NCBI GenBank assembly: GCA_031973235.1
Contig: DALYDM010000007.1
Location: forward strand, 1 to 30,366
Length of the DNA stretch: 30,366 nt
Direction of reading: 5' to 3'
Origin: JAGOQQ01 sp031973235
Lineage (GTDB): Bacteria > Patescibacteriota > Minisyncoccia > Phycocordibacterales > UBA9973
The stretch's first letter is position 1, and the number at the start of each line of letters is the position of its first letter. A program made the position numbers and the translations under genes. The notes beneath the pieces are model-generated. The model was not told where the DNA came from and made no database searches. It saw only the letters and a list, made by a program, of their open reading frames with translations. Of this stretch, positions 1 through 8,142 are shown piece by piece.

Positions 1-420
1 CTCAATTTCAAAAAACTTCACACAGACGCTAAAGTGCCGATGTATGCACATTCTCACGATGCGGGTTTTGATATGTATGCGACAGAAGATGTGCATTTTG
101 AACCTGGAGCGAAAATGCGTGTTCCAACTGGTATAGCACTTGAGATACCTGATGGATATGTGGGGCTTGTATGGGATAAGTCGTCTATATCATTTAATCA
201 CGGACTGAAAACTATGGGTGGAGTAATCGATGCGGGCTATCGCGGTGAAATAATTATCGGACTTTATAATTTTTCAGACACTCCATACACCATAAAAAAA
301 GGTGAAAAGGTAGCACAAATGCTTATTCAGAAAATTGAACACGTATCATTTTCGGAAGCTGAAGAACTTTCAAATACTACACGAGGCGATAGTGGATGGG
401 GAAGTACTGGCAAGGCGTAG
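1..420 (+). CDS. dut: dUTP diphosphatase (dUTPase), 5'-truncated by window edge
   Basis: Hydrolyses dUTP to dUMP and pyrophosphate, keeping uracil out of DNA and supplying dUMP for dTMP synthesis. The frame is open from base 1 (reads LNFKKLHTDAKVP...), so only a few N-terminal residues are missing; the GTG at 34 is internal, not the start. All five trimeric dUTPase motifs are visible: AGFDMYA (motif 1), DKSSIS (motif 2, where GRSS is more usual), VIDAGYRGEI (motif 3, with the uracil-pocket Asp and Tyr), KGEKVAQMLI (motif 4) and RGDSGWGSTG (motif 5, the glycine-rich C-terminal arm, with Trp where Phe is common). The 140 visible residues match the usual length of about 145. It is followed by a promoter-like sequence and a DnaA-like gene. 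Family assignment is firm. Confidence 0.95.
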   Translation, partial: LNFKKLHTDAKVPMYAHSHDAGFDMYATEDVHFEPGAKMRVPTGIALEIPDGYVGLVWDKSSISFNHGLKTMGGVIDAGYRGEIIIGLYNFSDTPYTIKKGEKVAQMLIQKIEHVSFSEAEELSNTTRGDSGWGSTGKA

Positions 421-421
421 A

Positions 422-450
422 TTGACATTTTTTAAAAAGCTCTATATTGT
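422..450 (+). promoter_or_regulatory. Putative sigma70-type promoter
   Basis: A perfect -35 hexamer TTGACA (422-427) lies 17 bp before TATTGT (445-450); TATATT at 443-448 with a 15-bp spacer is the alternative. It sits directly after the dut stop codon and 11-13 bp before the ATG at 462, giving at most a very short leader. Read from sequence only. Confidence 0.5.
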
Positions 451-461
451 GAAAAGAAAAA

Positions 462-923
462 ATGGAGCACATTAAAACTGATGATGAGATAACCTCAGAA
501 CTTCTTCTGAAGATTGATACTCGACTGCAAGAGTACTATGGACAAGAAAATGTGGATAGAATGTTTCAAAGAGAGATATTGCAAAAGATTGTAGAGACAA
601 TTGTTGGAATTACGCGTTTTTATAAGATTGATCCGAAAAAGGTAATTACCAAAACTAAGTTCACTGAGTATGTTTTTGTGCGCAATATTATCACTTTGGA
701 TTTATTGAGACAGAAACAAATTAAGACACACATTGGTATTTTCTTGTTGCGCAATCATGCCACCGTCATATATTCGATAAGAAATCATCTCAATCTTGTT
801 GAAACGAAGAATGAAGCATACACTGCTTATGTGGAAAAATATAATCAGTATTTGCTTAGCAAAGGATTGAGGGGGATACGGATATTCGACAAACCTTCAG
901 AGAGACTCATCTTCAAAAATTAA
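462..923 (+). CDS. Small protein with DnaA domain IV-like DNA-binding fold
   Basis: The 153-residue product has no AAA+ ATPase region. Residues about 66-115 resemble the C-terminal domain IV of DnaA: an alpha-helical stretch followed by LRNHATVIYSIRNH (96-109), which parallels the DnaA signature GGRDHTTVIHAVRK that reads the TTATCCACA box. The two glycines before the Arg are replaced by LL, and the key R-x-H-x-T-V-I pattern is kept. The N-terminal 60 residues are helical and unassigned. There is no Shine-Dalgarno before the ATG, and a terminator immediately follows the stop. By family knowledge such a domain would bind DnaA boxes or related DNA; whether it starts, blocks or regulates replication is unknown. 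It could instead be a phage-derived or Trp-repressor-like helix-turn-helix protein. Confidence 0.6.
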   Translation: MEHIKTDDEITSELLLKIDTRLQEYYGQENVDRMFQREILQKIVETIVGITRFYKIDPKKVITKTKFTEYVFVRNIITLDLLRQKQIKTHIGIFLLRNHATVIYSIRNHLNLVETKNEAYTAYVEKYNQYLLSKGLRGIRIFDKPSERLIFKN

Positions 924-945
924 CCCGTTTAGGCGGGTTTTTTTA
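922..945 (+). terminator. Rho-independent terminator
   Basis: Stem AACCCG (922-927) / CGGGTT (934-939), 6-nt loop, and a T-run to about 944. It overlaps the stop codon of the DnaA-like gene and separates it from argS. Confidence 0.9.
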
Positions 946-957
946 TTGTATGTTTTT

Positions 958-966
958 TGTTATGAT
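958..966 (+). promoter_or_regulatory. Extended -10 promoter for argS
   Basis: TGT-TATGAT (TGn plus -10 hexamer 961-966) lies between the upstream terminator and the ATG at 977. Initiation about 7-8 nt downstream would give an mRNA with a leader of only a few bases. This supports 977 as the argS start rather than the upstream ATGs at 950, 962 and 965. Confidence 0.5.
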
Positions 967-976
967 GGGCGAAGTA

Positions 977-2686
977 ATGAAAGATACTCTTGTGGGCGCA
1001 ATCAAAGAAGTGCTTGGGGGACTTGGAATAGAACATCCCAAGGTTGAATTGTCGTACCCAGAACAATTTTCATTTGGTGAGTTCACCACAAATGTGGCGA
1101 TGATGTATGCAAAGCAAAAGAGCAAGAATCCGAAGGATTTTGCGGAGATTATTTGTCAAAAGTTATTGGATAAAAATATATCTGGAGTTTCAAAGATAGA
1201 AATAGCGGGGCCTGGATTTATCAATATCACACCAGTTCGTGAATATTATTCCAATTCACTGAAAGAAATAATTGAGAAAGGAAATAATTTTGGAAAAAGT
1301 ACAGAGCTTTCTGGAAAGAAGGTGATGATTGAATATACTCAACCAAACCCGTTTAAGCCATTTCATATTGGGCATTTGATGTCTAATGCAATCGGCGAAT
1401 CTATATCAAGAATTATTGAATCTCAAGGTGCGCATGTTGTCCGTGTAAACTATCAAGGTGATGTGGGTCCTCATGTGGCAAAAGCACTGTATGGACTCAT
1501 AATGAAAGGGAAGCCCGAAGCTACGCTTACGCTAAATGAACAAGCTCACTATGTTGGTGAGTGTTATGTGTGGGGAAATAATGAATATGAGACAAATGAA
1601 GAAGCAAAAAAGGAAATTGAGCGAATCAACAAAGTAGTGTATGACAAAAGTGATGAATCTATTCACGAACTTTATCACTGGGGAAGAGAAATAACACTCG
1701 CAGCGTTTGAAGAACTCTATACACTGCTTGGAACAAAATTTGATTATTATTTTTTTGAAAGTGCAACTGCGGAATCAGGAAAGAAAATAGTTGAAGAAGG
1801 TTTGCAAAGAGGTATTTTTCAGGAATCTGATGGTGCTGTTGTCTTTCACGGTGAAGCGTATGACCCAAAACTCCATACTCGTGTATTCATCAATTCTCAA
1901 GGTCTTCCTACTTACGAAACAAAAGAACTTGGGCTCACAAAGAAAAAATTTGATATAGAAAATCCTGACCTTTCTATTGTTACCACTGCTGTTGAGCAGA
2001 AAGACTATATGAGGGTAGTGATGAAAGCCGTGGAGATCCTCTTTCCAGAATACAAAGGACGAATAAAGCATATTACTCATGGAATGATGCGTTTTGCGTC
2101 AGGAAAAATGTCCTCACGTTTGGGCAATGTAGTCACCGGAGAATCTTTGATTAAAGATACGATTGAGGTCGTGGAAGATATTATGAAAGATCGCGAAATG
2201 ACTGACAGTGAACGCCGTGAGATTTCTTCGATTATTGCAGTATCAGCAATTAAGTTTTCAATTCTTCGCCAAGCAACAGGAGGGGATATTGTATTTGATT
2301 TTGAAAACTCAATTTCTTTTGAAGGAGATTCAGGACCATATTTACTCTATAGTGTGACTCGTGCACGTTCAGCAATACAGAAAGCGATTGATGCTCAGAT
2401 TGTTGTGAGTGATACGCATATACCAGATACACTTTCACCACTTGAGCAGTTACTCGGACGATTTCCTTCTGTGGTCTCTCGTGCACATGATGAGTATGCG
2501 CCACACCATATCGTCACGTACCTGCTTGCGCTCTCTGGTGCATTCAATGCATTTTATGCTCACAATCCTATTGCTCAAGCAGAGGATAAAAATACTCCAT
2601 ACAATCTCATGATTACAGAGTCATTTGTACAAGTCATGGAGAACGGACTTCATCTTCTTGGTATTCGTCTTCCTTCAAAAATGTAG
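977..2686 (+). CDS. argS: Arginyl-tRNA synthetase (class I)
   Basis: Charges tRNA-Arg with arginine in the cytoplasm. Numbered from the ATG at 977 it has 569 residues. An N-terminal Add1-type tRNA-binding domain (about 1-110, with SFGEFTTNVAM and GPGFINI motifs) is followed by the catalytic Rossmann domain with PFHIGH (HIGH at 130-133). The KMSKS loop is the relaxed GKMSSRLGNVV (K377-S380), a normal variant in ArgRS. The C-terminal third is a helical DALR anticodon-binding domain ending in LLGIRLPS. An in-frame extension back to 950 would overlap the upstream terminator and promoter, so 977 is preferred. It appears to be monocistronic. Identification is firm; only the start is in doubt. Confidence 0.95.
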   Translation: MKDTLVGAIKEVLGGLGIEHPKVELSYPEQFSFGEFTTNVAMMYAKQKSKNPKDFAEIICQKLLDKNISGVSKIEIAGPGFINITPVREYYSNSLKEIIEKGNNFGKSTELSGKKVMIEYTQPNPFKPFHIGHLMSNAIGESISRIIESQGAHVVRVNYQGDVGPHVAKALYGLIMKGKPEATLTLNEQAHYVGECYVWGNNEYETNEEAKKEIERINKVVYDKSDESIHELYHWGREITLAAFEELYTLLGTKFDYYFFESATAESGKKIVEEGLQRGIFQESDGAVVFHGEAYDPKLHTRVFINSQGLPTYETKELGLTKKKFDIENPDLSIVTTAVEQKDYMRVVMKAVEILFPEYKGRIKHITHGMMRFASGKMSSRLGNVVTGESLIKDTIEVVEDIMKDREMTDSERREISSIIAVSAIKFSILRQATGGDIVFDFENSISFEGDSGPYLLYSVTRARSAIQKAIDAQIVVSDTHIPDTLSPLEQLLGRFPSVVSRAHDEYAPHHIVTYLLALSGAFNAFYAHNPIAQAEDKNTPYNLMITESFVQVMENGLHLLGIRLPSKM

Positions 2687-2734
2687 TTGACTTCTTGGTT
2701 TCCAGGATGTAGCCTGTGGTAAAACGTACACATC

Positions 2735-3232
2735 ATGGAAAGTTATATAAATATAAATTCACTCGAGGAGTGGTCAGCGACCATTGGAATTGTTTTGTGC
2801 AGTGCGGTATTTTTTTTGTACTTGATTTATTATTATAGTGCACTTGAGTCTCTCAAAAGCACATATGATTCAAAAGAGAAAATTCCACTCACAGCTGATG
2901 AGCATATAAGGCGCATCAATGAATCACTCAAAAACTATTCACAAATCGTACGAGCAACCTTATTTAAAAGTGTTGTTAAAAAAAATTCAGAAAGACTTCT
3001 CTATATAATAGAATCATCAAAAAAAGTTATTTTAGAAAGTGATATAGATGAATCTGCTGAAAAAAAGCTTCTTGAATTCGCGCAGTACGCCCAGCAAGTA
3101 AAATCTCACTTGTTGTCATCGGTGTGGCCAGATACGCCAGATAGACTTGGGATTATTGCCGATACTCTCGATACAGTATCTGAAAGTATTGCAGATTTAT
3201 GGCAATATAAAACAAATGATTATGTATATTGA
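2735..3232 (+). CDS. Uncharacterised single-pass membrane protein
   Basis: This 165-residue protein is not recognised. One hydrophobic segment near the N-terminus (about residues 16-33, GIVLCSAVFFLYLIYYYS) should anchor it in the membrane. The rest is soluble, charged and predicted helical (repeated Glu/Lys/Ser, runs such as SAEKKLLEFAQYAQQ), as in a coiled-coil or helical-bundle domain. No enzyme motif is visible. It ends in TGA, the only TGA stop among the complete genes here, followed at once by a terminator. A weak TGG-TAAAAC element (2717-2725) precedes the ATG by 9 nt, resembling the extended -10 promoters seen elsewhere in the window. Function unknown. Confidence 0.7.
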   Translation: MESYININSLEEWSATIGIVLCSAVFFLYLIYYYSALESLKSTYDSKEKIPLTADEHIRRINESLKNYSQIVRATLFKSVVKKNSERLLYIIESSKKVILESDIDESAEKKLLEFAQYAQQVKSHLLSSVWPDTPDRLGIIADTLDTVSESIADLWQYKTNDYVY

Positions 3233-3240
3233 TGCAAAAG

Positions 3241-3268
3241 TCCTTTCAGGAAATGAAAGGATTTTTTA
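3241..3268 (+). terminator. Rho-independent terminator
   Basis: Stem TCCTTTC (3241-3247) / GAAAGGA (3255-3261) with a 7-nt loop and a T-run at 3262-3267, 8 nt after the stop of the one-TM protein gene. Confidence 0.88.
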
Positions 3269-3269
3269 T

Positions 3270-3298
3270 TTGCCTATTTTGTGATTTTTGACTATGAT
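3270..3298 (+). promoter_or_regulatory. Putative promoter of the T-box/ileS transcript
   Basis: TATGAT (3293-3298) lies 17 bp after TTGCCT (3270-3275). It is placed just after a terminator and just before the T-box leader, giving a start near 3305. Confidence 0.5.
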
Positions 3299-3304
3299 AA
3301 ACAC

Positions 3305-3490
3305 ACATGCACTGATGAGGCCAATCACCTCGGAGCACTAGAAGGAAATCTCGAAAGAGAAAGTAGAATCTGGCGGGTAGCCCGTTATAGCATAAATGAA
3401 GTCTGTCGTTTGACAGAAAAACAAGGTGGTACCACGAGAAGACTCGTCCTTGTATGACAATTATTTGTTATACAGCGACGAGTTTTTTTA
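3305..3490 (+). promoter_or_regulatory. T-box riboswitch (tRNA-Ile-sensing) with intrinsic terminator
   Basis: The T-box core AAGGTGGTACCACGAG (3423-3438) is unmistakable. The antiterminator forms by AAGG (3423-3426) pairing CCTT (3448-3451) and CGAG (3435-3438) pairing CTCG (3443-3446), leaving TGGT (3427-3430) bulged to pair with an ACCA tRNA end, as expected for A73 of tRNA-Ile. The competing terminator is ACTCGTC (3442-3448) / GACGAGT (3477-3483) followed by seven T. Upstream is a hairpin CTGTC/GACAG (3403-3416). Stem I seems very short: GAGG (3317-3320) / CCTC (3328-3331) enclosing CCAATCA, whose ATC followed by A is my best specifier candidate; other ATC triplets at 3348 and 3368 cannot be excluded. 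It should allow ileS transcription when uncharged tRNA-Ile accumulates. Confidence 0.9.
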
Positions 3491-3508
3491 TTAGAAATTA
3501 AATTAATT

Positions 3509-6500
3509 ATGAACAACAACCCAGATAATAAAAAATCACCAATAGCACTTCGCGAAGAGAAAGTTCTCGCGCATTGGAAAGAAAAAGATATTTTCAAAAA
3601 GTCGCTAGAAAAAAATAAAGGCAAAGAAGATTTTGTCTTTTTCGAAGGTCCTCCAACTGCAAATGCAAAGCCCGCACTTCACCATCTCGAAGCGCGCGCA
3701 TTCAAAGATGTGATTCCACGCTTCAAAACTATGCAAGGCTACAATGTTCGCCGAAAAGCTGGATGGGATACCCATGGACTTCCTGTGGAGCTTCAAATTG
3801 AGAAGGCACTCGGACTTACTTCAAAGAAAGATATCGAGAAATATGGTGTTGCTTCATTTAATGCAAAGTGTCGCGAAAGTGTATTTCAGTATATCAAGGA
3901 CTGGGAAATGTTTACTGACCGAATCGGATATTGGGTAGATAAAGACGATGCGTATTTTACTTTCGACTCACACTATGTTGAAGCACTTTGGGCTGTGGTG
4001 AAAAAAATCGACGAAAGAGGTCTTTTGTATAAAGATTATCGAATCGTACCGTGGTGTGCTCGTTGTGGTACAGGACTTTCTTCTCATGAACTTGCACAAG
4101 GATATCAAGATGTAAAAGATTTGAGTGTAACAGCAAAGTTTAAAATTGTTGGTTTTGATAATGCGTATTTTCTTGCGTGGACCACGACACCTTGGACACT
4201 TCCTGGGAATGTCGCACTTGCAGTGGGAGCTGATATTGAATATGTAGAAATAAAAATTGGTGAAGAAATTTTAGTTCTTGCAAAAGAACGATTGAGTGTG
4301 ATTGCAGATCCATATGAGATCATTGCAACACACAAGGGAAGTGAAATGGTTGGAATGAGCTACGAACCACTATATCCATATCTTGCAAAACTCAATGCTC
4401 AAGATGAGAAGATGAATCTTGCGTACAAGGTGTGTGTAGCTGATTTTGTCACCACCGAAGACGGAACAGGAATAGTGCATACAGCGGTGATGTATGGGGC
4501 AGACGACTTCGCACTTGGAACAACACTTGGTTTGCCAAAATTTCACGTTGTAAAAGAGGATGGTCATTTTTTGGATGGAATGGATTTTCTTTCTGGTCGC
4601 TTTGTAAAAGATGAAGAAGTGGCGATAGATATTATCAAAGATCTTGCTCACCGTGGACTCCTTTTCAGAAAAGAGAAGTATGAACACTCATATCCACATT
4701 GTTGGCGTTGCAAGACTCCGCTCATTTATTTTGCACGTGATTCGTGGTATGTGGCAATGTCAAAACTTCGTGATGATTTGGTTGCAGAAAATGCAAAAAT
4801 AAATTGGGAACCTGCACATATAAAAGAAGGAAGATTTGGTGAATGGCTTCGTGATGCTAAGGATTGGGCATTTTCACGAGAGAGATATTGGGGTGCTCCA
4901 CTTCCAGTATGGAAAAAATCTGATGGGTCACATGAAGTACTCGGAAGTCTTGATGAAATAAAAAAATATACAAAGAAATCTGGAAATAATTATTTTGTTA
5001 TGCGACATGGTGAGACTGAAAGTAATATTTCAGGAATTATTGATTCGCAAATTACATCAGCTACACCACTTACTGAAAATGGTGTTGAGCAAGTACTTAA
5101 AACATCTCAAGAACTTCAAGACAAGAAGATTGATTTGATCATCACTTCACCCCTCGCACGAACAAAAGAGACTGCGAAGATAATCCAAAAAGATCTTGGT
5201 CTGTCCGATGATTGTATTGTAGTGGATCAACGAATTTCTGAAATGCGAATCAATTCATATGAAGGTAAATCATGGAATGAATTTCACGCTGATTTTCCGA
5301 AGACTGTAGAATTCTTTGATCGCAAGAATGAAGGTGATGAATCATATGTTGATGTCAAAAATAGAGTTGGAGAATTCTTGTATGAACTTGAGTCAAAGTA
5401 TCAAAATAAAAACATTTTGATTGTGACACATGGTGCACCTGCATGGTTTATACACGCAGTTGCTCAAGGTAAAGACAAAGAGGGAACTCTTGAAATGATT
5501 CGTGATGTGAAGCAATTTCACTATTTCCAAAATGCCGAAGTAAAGCCGCTATCATTTGTACCACTTTCACACAATGAACAGTATGAATTTGATCCACATA
5601 AGCCGTATATAGACGAGCTTGTACTTGTGGATGAATCTGGCGAACAGATGATACGAGAAAATGTCGTGATGGATGTATGGTTTGACAGTGGCGCAATGCC
5701 ATTCGCGCAATATGCGAACGAACGCGAACTTGACGCGAACTCCCAAAGACTAGAATCATTTGATAGTTTATGGAAACGTACTTCGTATCCTGCAGACTTT
5801 ATTTCTGAAGCAATTGACCAGACACGTGGGTGGTTCTACACACTTCTTGCTGTAGGTGTGCTTATGGATCGTGGAACTCCATACAAAAATGTGATTTGTC
5901 TTGGACACTTACTCGACAAAGATGGAAAGAAAATGTCTAAGTCTATTGGAAATGTTGTTGAGCCTTGGGAGCAAATGGAAAAATACGGAGTGGATGTAAT
6001 CCGTCTTTGGATGTACTCTGTGAATCAGCCAGGAGAAGGGAAAAACTATGATGAGAAAATAATTCTTGAACTTTCACGAAAAGTATTTGCACTTCTCGAT
6101 AATTGTTATGTGTTTTTTGATCAATATAGAAATGATCTCAATACTAAAGACCTTCAACCAAAGACTTCTCCGCATGTTTTGGATAAATGGATTGTGTCAC
6201 TACTTCACAAAATGATATCGGACGGAACATCTGCACTTGAAAAATATGATCTATTTACAGCATCACGACTCATCAAGGATTTTGTGAATGATTTTTCAAC
6301 GTGGTATATCCGAAGATCACGCGACAGATTTAAGTCTGATGATGTAGAAGACAAAAATAACGCACTTGCGACTACTCGCTATGTGTTTATTGAACTTGCA
6401 AAATACATGGCACCATTCACACCATTTTATGCAGATGATTTGTATCAAAAAGTTGGAGGAGGAAAAGAGAGTGTGCATCTTGAGATTTGGAATTCAGAAC

Positions 6501-6991
6501 ATCCAACATTGAATACTCAAATACTTTTAGATATGGAAATCGTGCGTGATATCGTGACAAAAGGACTTGAAGCTCGGCAAAAAGCGGGAATCAAAGTCAG
6601 ACAGCCACTCGGCAAGCTTAAAGTGAAAAGTGAAAAGCTAAAAGAGGAATATTTGGAAATTCTTAAAGACGAATTAAACCTTAAAGAAATTGTTGAAGAT
6701 GTGTCATTAGATGTTGATGTTGTTCTTGATACAGTAATAACACCTGAGCTAAAAATGGAAGGTGACTTCCGTGAACTCGCACGTGCAATTCAAGACATGC
6801 GAAAAGCGAGCGGACTTACTCCTGATGACCGTATCAATCTTTCAATTGAAACAAACGAGGAAGGGAAGAATGTTGTCGAATCATTCGAAAATGAACTTAA
6901 GAAAATCGTCCAAGCAGATTCTGTGGTGTTTGAGAACAATGACGGAAAAGAAATAAAAGTCGATGAAATTGTGTTTAAGGTTAGAATATAA
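3509..6991 (+). CDS. ileS: Isoleucyl-tRNA synthetase with embedded histidine-phosphatase domain
   Basis: Attaches isoleucine to tRNA-Ile. The HIGH signature appears as HHLE (58-61) in the eukaryote-like form PALHHLEARAFKDVI. Then come the CP1 editing domain (AWTTTPWTLPGN), the zinc-ligand-like CARCG and CWRCK segments, DVWFDSGAMPFAQ, and KMSKS at 808-812. The helical anticodon-binding domain closes the protein, with no C-terminal zinc finger. Between GSLDEIKKY and DPHKPYIDEL, where most IleRS have a short loop, residues about 493-674 form a complete histidine phosphatase fold: RHGET (R499, nucleophile H500), TSPLAR (R551), E578 and THG (H641). All catalytic positions of that superfamily are kept, so the insert is probably active. 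At 1160 residues it is longer than a typical eukaryote-like IleRS by about this insert. It heads a T-box-controlled operon; the next ATG is 2 nt after its stop. Confidence 0.95.
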   Translation: MNNNPDNKKSPIALREEKVLAHWKEKDIFKKSLEKNKGKEDFVFFEGPPTANAKPALHHLEARAFKDVIPRFKTMQGYNVRRKAGWDTHGLPVELQIEKALGLTSKKDIEKYGVASFNAKCRESVFQYIKDWEMFTDRIGYWVDKDDAYFTFDSHYVEALWAVVKKIDERGLLYKDYRIVPWCARCGTGLSSHELAQGYQDVKDLSVTAKFKIVGFDNAYFLAWTTTPWTLPGNVALAVGADIEYVEIKIGEEILVLAKERLSVIADPYEIIATHKGSEMVGMSYEPLYPYLAKLNAQDEKMNLAYKVCVADFVTTEDGTGIVHTAVMYGADDFALGTTLGLPKFHVVKEDGHFLDGMDFLSGRFVKDEEVAIDIIKDLAHRGLLFRKEKYEHSYPHCWRCKTPLIYFARDSWYVAMSKLRDDLVAENAKINWEPAHIKEGRFGEWLRDAKDWAFSRERYWGAPLPVWKKSDGSHEVLGSLDEIKKYTKKSGNNYFVMRHGETESNISGIIDSQITSATPLTENGVEQVLKTSQELQDKKIDLIITSPLARTKETAKIIQKDLGLSDDCIVVDQRISEMRINSYEGKSWNEFHADFPKTVEFFDRKNEGDESYVDVKNRVGEFLYELESKYQNKNILIVTHGAPAWFIHAVAQGKDKEGTLEMIRDVKQFHYFQNAEVKPLSFVPLSHNEQYEFDPHKPYIDELVLVDESGEQMIRENVVMDVWFDSGAMPFAQYANERELDANSQRLESFDSLWKRTSYPADFISEAIDQTRGWFYTLLAVGVLMDRGTPYKNVICLGHLLDKDGKKMSKSIGNVVEPWEQMEKYGVDVIRLWMYSVNQPGEGKNYDEKIILELSRKVFALLDNCYVFFDQYRNDLNTKDLQPKTSPHVLDKWIVSLLHKMISDGTSALEKYDLFTASRLIKDFVNDFSTWYIRRSRDRFKSDDVEDKNNALATTRYVFIELAKYMAPFTPFYADDLYQKVGGGKESVHLEIWNSEHPTLNTQILLDMEIVRDIVTKGLEARQKAGIKVRQPLGKLKVKSEKLKEEYLEILKDELNLKEIVEDVSLDVDVVLDTVITPELKMEGDFRELARAIQDMRKASGLTPDDRINLSIETNEEGKNVVESFENELKKIVQADSVVFENNDGKEIKVDEIVFKVRI

Positions 6992-6993
6992 AT

Positions 6994-7551
6994 ATGGAGC
7001 AAGTTCATTCTTCTGAAAATCAAAGTGAGAATATATTGTATCCAGAAATAGCGAAGGAACTATCTCTTTTGCGAGAGAGGGATCAATTTATTCGTACTGA
7101 AGGTGTTTTTGATGATTCTGTTGATAAAGAGAACACTCTAAAGCTTAAAGAAATTATTGAAAAGATAGGATGGCCAGGAATTTCAAAGGTAGGTAAATTG
7201 GGTGCTTCGTCGGCGTGGCTTCTTGCTCAACATGCAGATGTGGATGTTGAATTTCAAGAAAAATGTTTAACGCTCATGGAGGAAAATAGAAATGATGTTG
7301 ATAATAGGCATATTGCTTACTTGACTGACCGGGTTCGTGTAAATAAAGGCATGAATCAACTGTATGGTACCCAATTTAAGGGGTCTGGAAGTGATTATGG
7401 ACCTCATGAAATAGAAGATCCTGATAATTTAGAAGAAAGAAGAACATCTGCAGGTCTTGAAACATTTGAAGAATACAAGACGAGGATGGGAGAATCAAAT
7501 AAGAAATTTGAAGAAAGAAAAATAGGTAATAACTCGTCGAGTGACAAGTAA
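6994..7551 (+). CDS. DUF6624 family protein
   Basis: This 185-residue soluble protein matches the DUF6624 pattern. The region GWPGISKVGKLGASSAWLLAQHADVDVEFQ (about 57-86) is followed by AYLTDRVRVNKGMNQLYGTQF, then IEDPDNLEERRTSAGLETFEEY. The conserved QHAD and LYGTQF motifs are what I recognise. The biochemical function of the family is not established to my knowledge, and these proteins are scattered among bacteria in variable contexts. It starts 2 nt after the ileS stop (TAA-AT-ATG) with no Shine-Dalgarno, so translation is likely coupled to ileS and transcription subject to the T-box. The last 15 residues are polar and probably disordered. Confidence 0.75.
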   Translation: MEQVHSSENQSENILYPEIAKELSLLRERDQFIRTEGVFDDSVDKENTLKLKEIIEKIGWPGISKVGKLGASSAWLLAQHADVDVEFQEKCLTLMEENRNDVDNRHIAYLTDRVRVNKGMNQLYGTQFKGSGSDYGPHEIEDPDNLEERRTSAGLETFEEYKTRMGESNKKFEERKIGNNSSSDK

Positions 7552-7582
7552 GATATATAATAAGATTTAAGTAAAGAAAAAT

Positions 7583-8140
7583 ATGTCAAAAAAAGTATTT
7601 GTAATTCATGGATTGGGAAGTATGCCAAATAAAGCTTGGCGACCTTGGCTTATGTCTGAGTTGGCGAAGAAAGATATTTTTGCCTGCTCACTTCCAATGC
7701 CCAATAGTGAAAACCCAGAATGTGGAGAATGGGTTGAGTATCTAAAAAATACAATAGGAGAAGAAAAAGAAATTTATCTCGTAGGACACTCTTTAGGTGT
7801 TCGTGCTGTTTTACGTTATTTAGAAAATGTATCAACATCACCAATAAAAGGTGCGGTTCTTGTTTCTGGTCGATTTGGAAAACCTCGATCAGGCATTCTT
7901 GAATCATTTTATAAAGATGAACTGAATTTTGAGAAAATAAAAAAAGCTTCTGAGAGGTTTGTCGTTGTACATGGAGACAATGACCCAAATGTTCCTTTTG
8001 AAGATGGAAAAATGCTTGCTAGCTCATTGAATTGTAATCTGGTTGTAGTTCCGAACGGAGGTCATCTAAGTGGAAAAGCCGGGTGTTTTGAATTGCCAGA
8101 AGTCAGAGATAATTTATTGAGCATGATAGAGTCTAATTAA
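7583..8140 (+). CDS. RBBP9/YdeN-like alpha/beta hydrolase (copy 1)
   Basis: A compact 185-residue alpha/beta hydrolase of the RBBP9/YdeN serine hydrolase family (Pfam Ser_hydrolase). The N-terminus KVFVIHGLGS is the first strand plus oxyanion loop. The nucleophile elbow is GHSLG with Ser70. HGDNDPNVP supplies the acid (Asp134 most likely), and GGHLSG supplies His161. The triad is therefore complete. Members are small esterases, but the natural substrate is unknown. It is the first of two tandem paralogues and follows the DUF6624 gene by 31 nt. A TATAAT (7556-7561) in that gap could give it its own promoter in addition to read-through from ileS. No signal peptide, so cytoplasmic. Confidence 0.85.
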   Translation: MSKKVFVIHGLGSMPNKAWRPWLMSELAKKDIFACSLPMPNSENPECGEWVEYLKNTIGEEKEIYLVGHSLGVRAVLRYLENVSTSPIKGAVLVSGRFGKPRSGILESFYKDELNFEKIKKASERFVVVHGDNDPNVPFEDGKMLASSLNCNLVVVPNGGHLSGKAGCFELPEVRDNLLSMIESN

Positions 8141-8142
8141 AT

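Noticed and set aside
2735..3232. Possible alternative genetic code (TGA read as Gly, as in Gracilibacteria/SR1)
   Set aside because: TGA ends this gene directly before a terminator and no gene in the window contains internal TGA.
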